Below, piece by piece: positions 62,231 to 64,000 of a DNA stretch of 64,000 nt (position 1 is its first letter; every line of letters starts with the position of its first letter). Under the pieces are notes generated by a model. It was given only the letters and a program-made list of their open reading frames with translations. It ran no database searches and was not told the DNA's origin. The translations under genes were made by a program, and so were the position numbers. The stretch comes from Pseudomonas shahriarae (GTDB lineage Bacteria > Pseudomonadota > Gammaproteobacteria > Pseudomonadales > Pseudomonadaceae). The stretch lies in NCBI RefSeq assembly GCF_014268455.2, contig NZ_CP077085.1, positions 4,381,001-4,445,000 on the forward strand. The letters run 5' to 3'.

Positions 62231-63988
62231 ATGCAAACCCAACATATCAGCCCCCTAAAATCCATACGCTGGTATTACTCAGTCTCGGCAAAGATCGCTC
62301 GCATCGTTCCAGGATACACCCTTGCACTAATAATAATCACTCTTGCATCACAGCTAAGCCTATTAGCAGCATCTTTTTTACCATTAAAAGCGATAATCTT
62401 GATCGGCTCGCCCAATATTCCAGAGTACTTTCCTAACTCATGGAAAATACTAGGCAGAGAAAATCTATTCATCGGACTTAGTATCGCAGCAATAGCTTCT
62501 TATTTTTTTCATTTACTGGCAGAGAAGTTAATTCGTAATTTAACCGAGACAGGTTCAAAGAATCTGCTCGCACACAGTAGCAAAATGATTTTATTCGAAG
62601 ATCAGGAAAACATCGCGAACCGCGCATATCTAAGGTTCACGCGAAGCCTGGCAAGTGCTTTCTTCGTCGCGCTCACTATTTTGCTACTGGGCACTTTCTA
62701 TAACGATTTAATGATAGCAATATTTACGTTCTGGCTGGTATTGATCGCACTGTTTTTTCTCATACGGGCCACGTCCAAGCCTCAGCATGAAAAATTGCTT
62801 GCCGTCATCAACGACGCACCAAACACGCTCGCTTCACTGGGATTTCTCGTCGCTTTCGGGTTTATGATTTATGACCTCCTTGATGAGAGCCCGCCGGAGA
62901 TTTTTGCAGCTCTTATTGGAGTGCTACTTTCGAGGCAAATCATGCATCGTGTCGCGATTTTTGCTCACGATACAAATAGTTTAATTACCCAGCACTTTCA
63001 GCTTTCTGCCCTTTTTTTTCATACACATCAGCTGACTCAACCTCAGCCAAGCGCTGATGCAAATTTTTGGGGCCACCTTGCAGAAGATACGCGCCCTAAG
63101 TTGCTTGGAAATGTAATATCTGAAATTACCGGTGACGTGCTCGCCGTGATTGAAGCTCGCTGGCATCAAACGGGCGTGCATGATGTAGTCGCCTTTGAAG
63201 TATCAGCAAAAAACGCACAAAGCGAACACACTGAATTCTTTTTTGTGAAAATCTTTAACTTAAAGCGAAGTATTCTAGCCATCAACGAGGCGACGCTATT
63301 AGCAGAGGCTATTCCCTGCAACCTGCCAACACTGCCTTTTATCGGCGCGACCTCTGTAGCTAATTTCCATTGCCATGTATTTAAGTGGAGCAATCTTGAA
63401 AAATTCGAGCCCTTGGATTTTAAAGAGCCTACTTATGAAATATTAAAGAGAATGATGTTCACCACACCACCACCAAGCTTGGTGAAACTATTCTCACGAT
63501 CTCGCCCGTTAATCTGGGACAGATTGAGCTCTGTTGAACTTTCGAAATTTGAACTGGCTATCGCCACGACGGAACACATCCACATTTTACGCTCTTTCCT
63601 AGAGGCTCGTGAGTCGATAGTCCACTACTTAAAGTCCTACCCTTTGCAAGTGACCAATATCGATATAAGCAAGGATCACTTGCTATTTAATAGCACAGAT
63701 CAAAAATTTGTTAGTCACTGGGGACTATGGAGCCTTGAGCCTGTCGGGGCCGGCTGGCCCACTTCACACAAGGAACTGATTCGCCTTGAAGGTCTATTTA
63801 ACGACCTGCAGAACTCCAGGCCAGATATGGCTGAGCTCTCTATTAACGACTTGAAACTATCAGCACTTCTATTTGCGCTAGACAAACTTCTGATCAAACA
63901 ACAATTTATTTCGGCAGCGTTGCTGTTACCGGAAATAATGAGTGCCTACACCCACCTTACACTTAAAACGCCGGAGACGTCACATTGA
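62231..63988 (+). CDS. Membrane protein: ABC-exporter-like TM domain with kinase-like C-terminal domain
   Basis: The 585-residue product has about six TM helices in the first 250 residues (about 29-50, 78-98, 138-160, 162-180, 195-213, 218-236), arranged like an ABC-exporter transmembrane domain. No Walker A, signature or Walker B follows. The C-terminal 300 residues carry HTEFFFVKIFN (possible ATP-binding Lys near 339), INEATLLAEA (possible alpha-C Glu), and VTNIDISKDHLLFN near 473-486, which recalls the WaaP/InaA-type catalytic loop D-x4-H-hL. A clear metal-binding DxG equivalent is missing, so activity is doubtful. The fold call is by eye. A+T-rich; overlaps the next gene. Confidence 0.6.
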   Translation: MQTQHISPLKSIRWYYSVSAKIARIVPGYTLALIIITLASQLSLLAASFLPLKAIILIGSPNIPEYFPNSWKILGRENLFIGLSIAAIASYFFHLLAEKLIRNLTETGSKNLLAHSSKMILFEDQENIANRAYLRFTRSLASAFFVALTILLLGTFYNDLMIAIFTFWLVLIALFFLIRATSKPQHEKLLAVINDAPNTLASLGFLVAFGFMIYDLLDESPPEIFAALIGVLLSRQIMHRVAIFAHDTNSLITQHFQLSALFFHTHQLTQPQPSADANFWGHLAEDTRPKLLGNVISEITGDVLAVIEARWHQTGVHDVVAFEVSAKNAQSEHTEFFFVKIFNLKRSILAINEATLLAEAIPCNLPTLPFIGATSVANFHCHVFKWSNLEKFEPLDFKEPTYEILKRMMFTTPPPSLVKLFSRSRPLIWDRLSSVELSKFELAIATTEHIHILRSFLEARESIVHYLKSYPLQVTNIDISKDHLLFNSTDQKFVSHWGLWSLEPVGAGWPTSHKELIRLEGLFNDLQNSRPDMAELSINDLKLSALLFALDKLLIKQQFISAALLLPEIMSAYTHLTLKTPETSH

Positions 63989-64000
63989 CCCGCATAGCAA
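63985..64000 (+). CDS. Start of a further gene of the polysaccharide operon (truncated by window end)
   Basis: TTG at 63985 overlaps the preceding stop (TTGA) and has GGAG nine bases upstream. Only MTRIA is visible. The overlap suggests translational coupling; identity cannot be told. Confidence 0.35.

Noticed and set aside
63481..63730. Walker/ABC ATPase domain in the 585-residue membrane protein
   Set aside because: Searched for GxxGxGKS/T, LSGGQ and hhhhDE; none present despite the ABC-like membrane helices.

Overview
The window is chromosomal DNA from a fluorescent pseudomonad (Pseudomonas fluorescens complex, by inference). The evidence is G+C-rich coding sequence with Pseudomonas codon use, fluorescens-type REP/REPIN elements (core GTGGGAGCnGGCTTGC), and a gene order that largely follows the P. 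aeruginosa PA2986-PA3020 neighbourhood as I remember it. No rRNA, tRNA, CRISPR array, insertion sequence or prophage is visible.

Layout. 0-1.4 kb: start of mlaA, a HAD-like protein without its catalytic Asp, and a DUF4404 protein. 1.5-5.1 kb: a copper-response cluster, cinA-queF divergent from the two-component genes cinR-cinS. 5.2-8.5 kb: lolCDE. 8.5-16 kb: PilZ protein, glycerophosphodiesterase, sthA, apbE, a citrate-type MFS symporter and the long-form GAPDH gapB. 16-23 kb: mfd, csiV-like gene and a SWIM/SNF2 helicase, followed by a 640-bp tandem array of five REPINs. 23.4-27.7 kb: nagZ, psrA, and the SOS pair lexA-sulA with two LexA boxes; a perfect PsrA box lies in front of psrA. 27.8-34.2 kb: topA, a DUF1653 gene and fadBA. 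34.2-49.2 kb: a candidate small RNA, then housekeeping genes (universal stress protein, uup, slt, an ABC exporter, pdxB, a MATE exporter, tusA, rlmM, acnA). 49.3-50.1 kb: a CPBP membrane protease.

From about 50.1 kb the window enters an accessory surface-polysaccharide locus, preceded by about 700 bp of A+T-rich non-coding DNA. It is one tightly packed + strand run: wecB and wecC (making UDP-ManNAcA), an 1828-residue protein joining a methyltransferase, a coiled coil of about 465 residues and at least two glycosyltransferase modules, a DUF6270/heparinase-like lyase, a small inner-membrane-type lipoprotein, and a membrane protein that looks like an ABC-exporter transmembrane domain with a kinase-like tail in place of an ATPase. 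Base composition falls sharply inside the 3' end of the giant gene and stays low to the window edge, so the locus is a mosaic. The giant protein recalls WbdD-type chain terminators, where a methyltransferase and a coiled-coil ruler control O-polysaccharide length, but with glycosyltransferases in the same chain. I consider this locus the most likely undescribed system in the window; its function is inferred.
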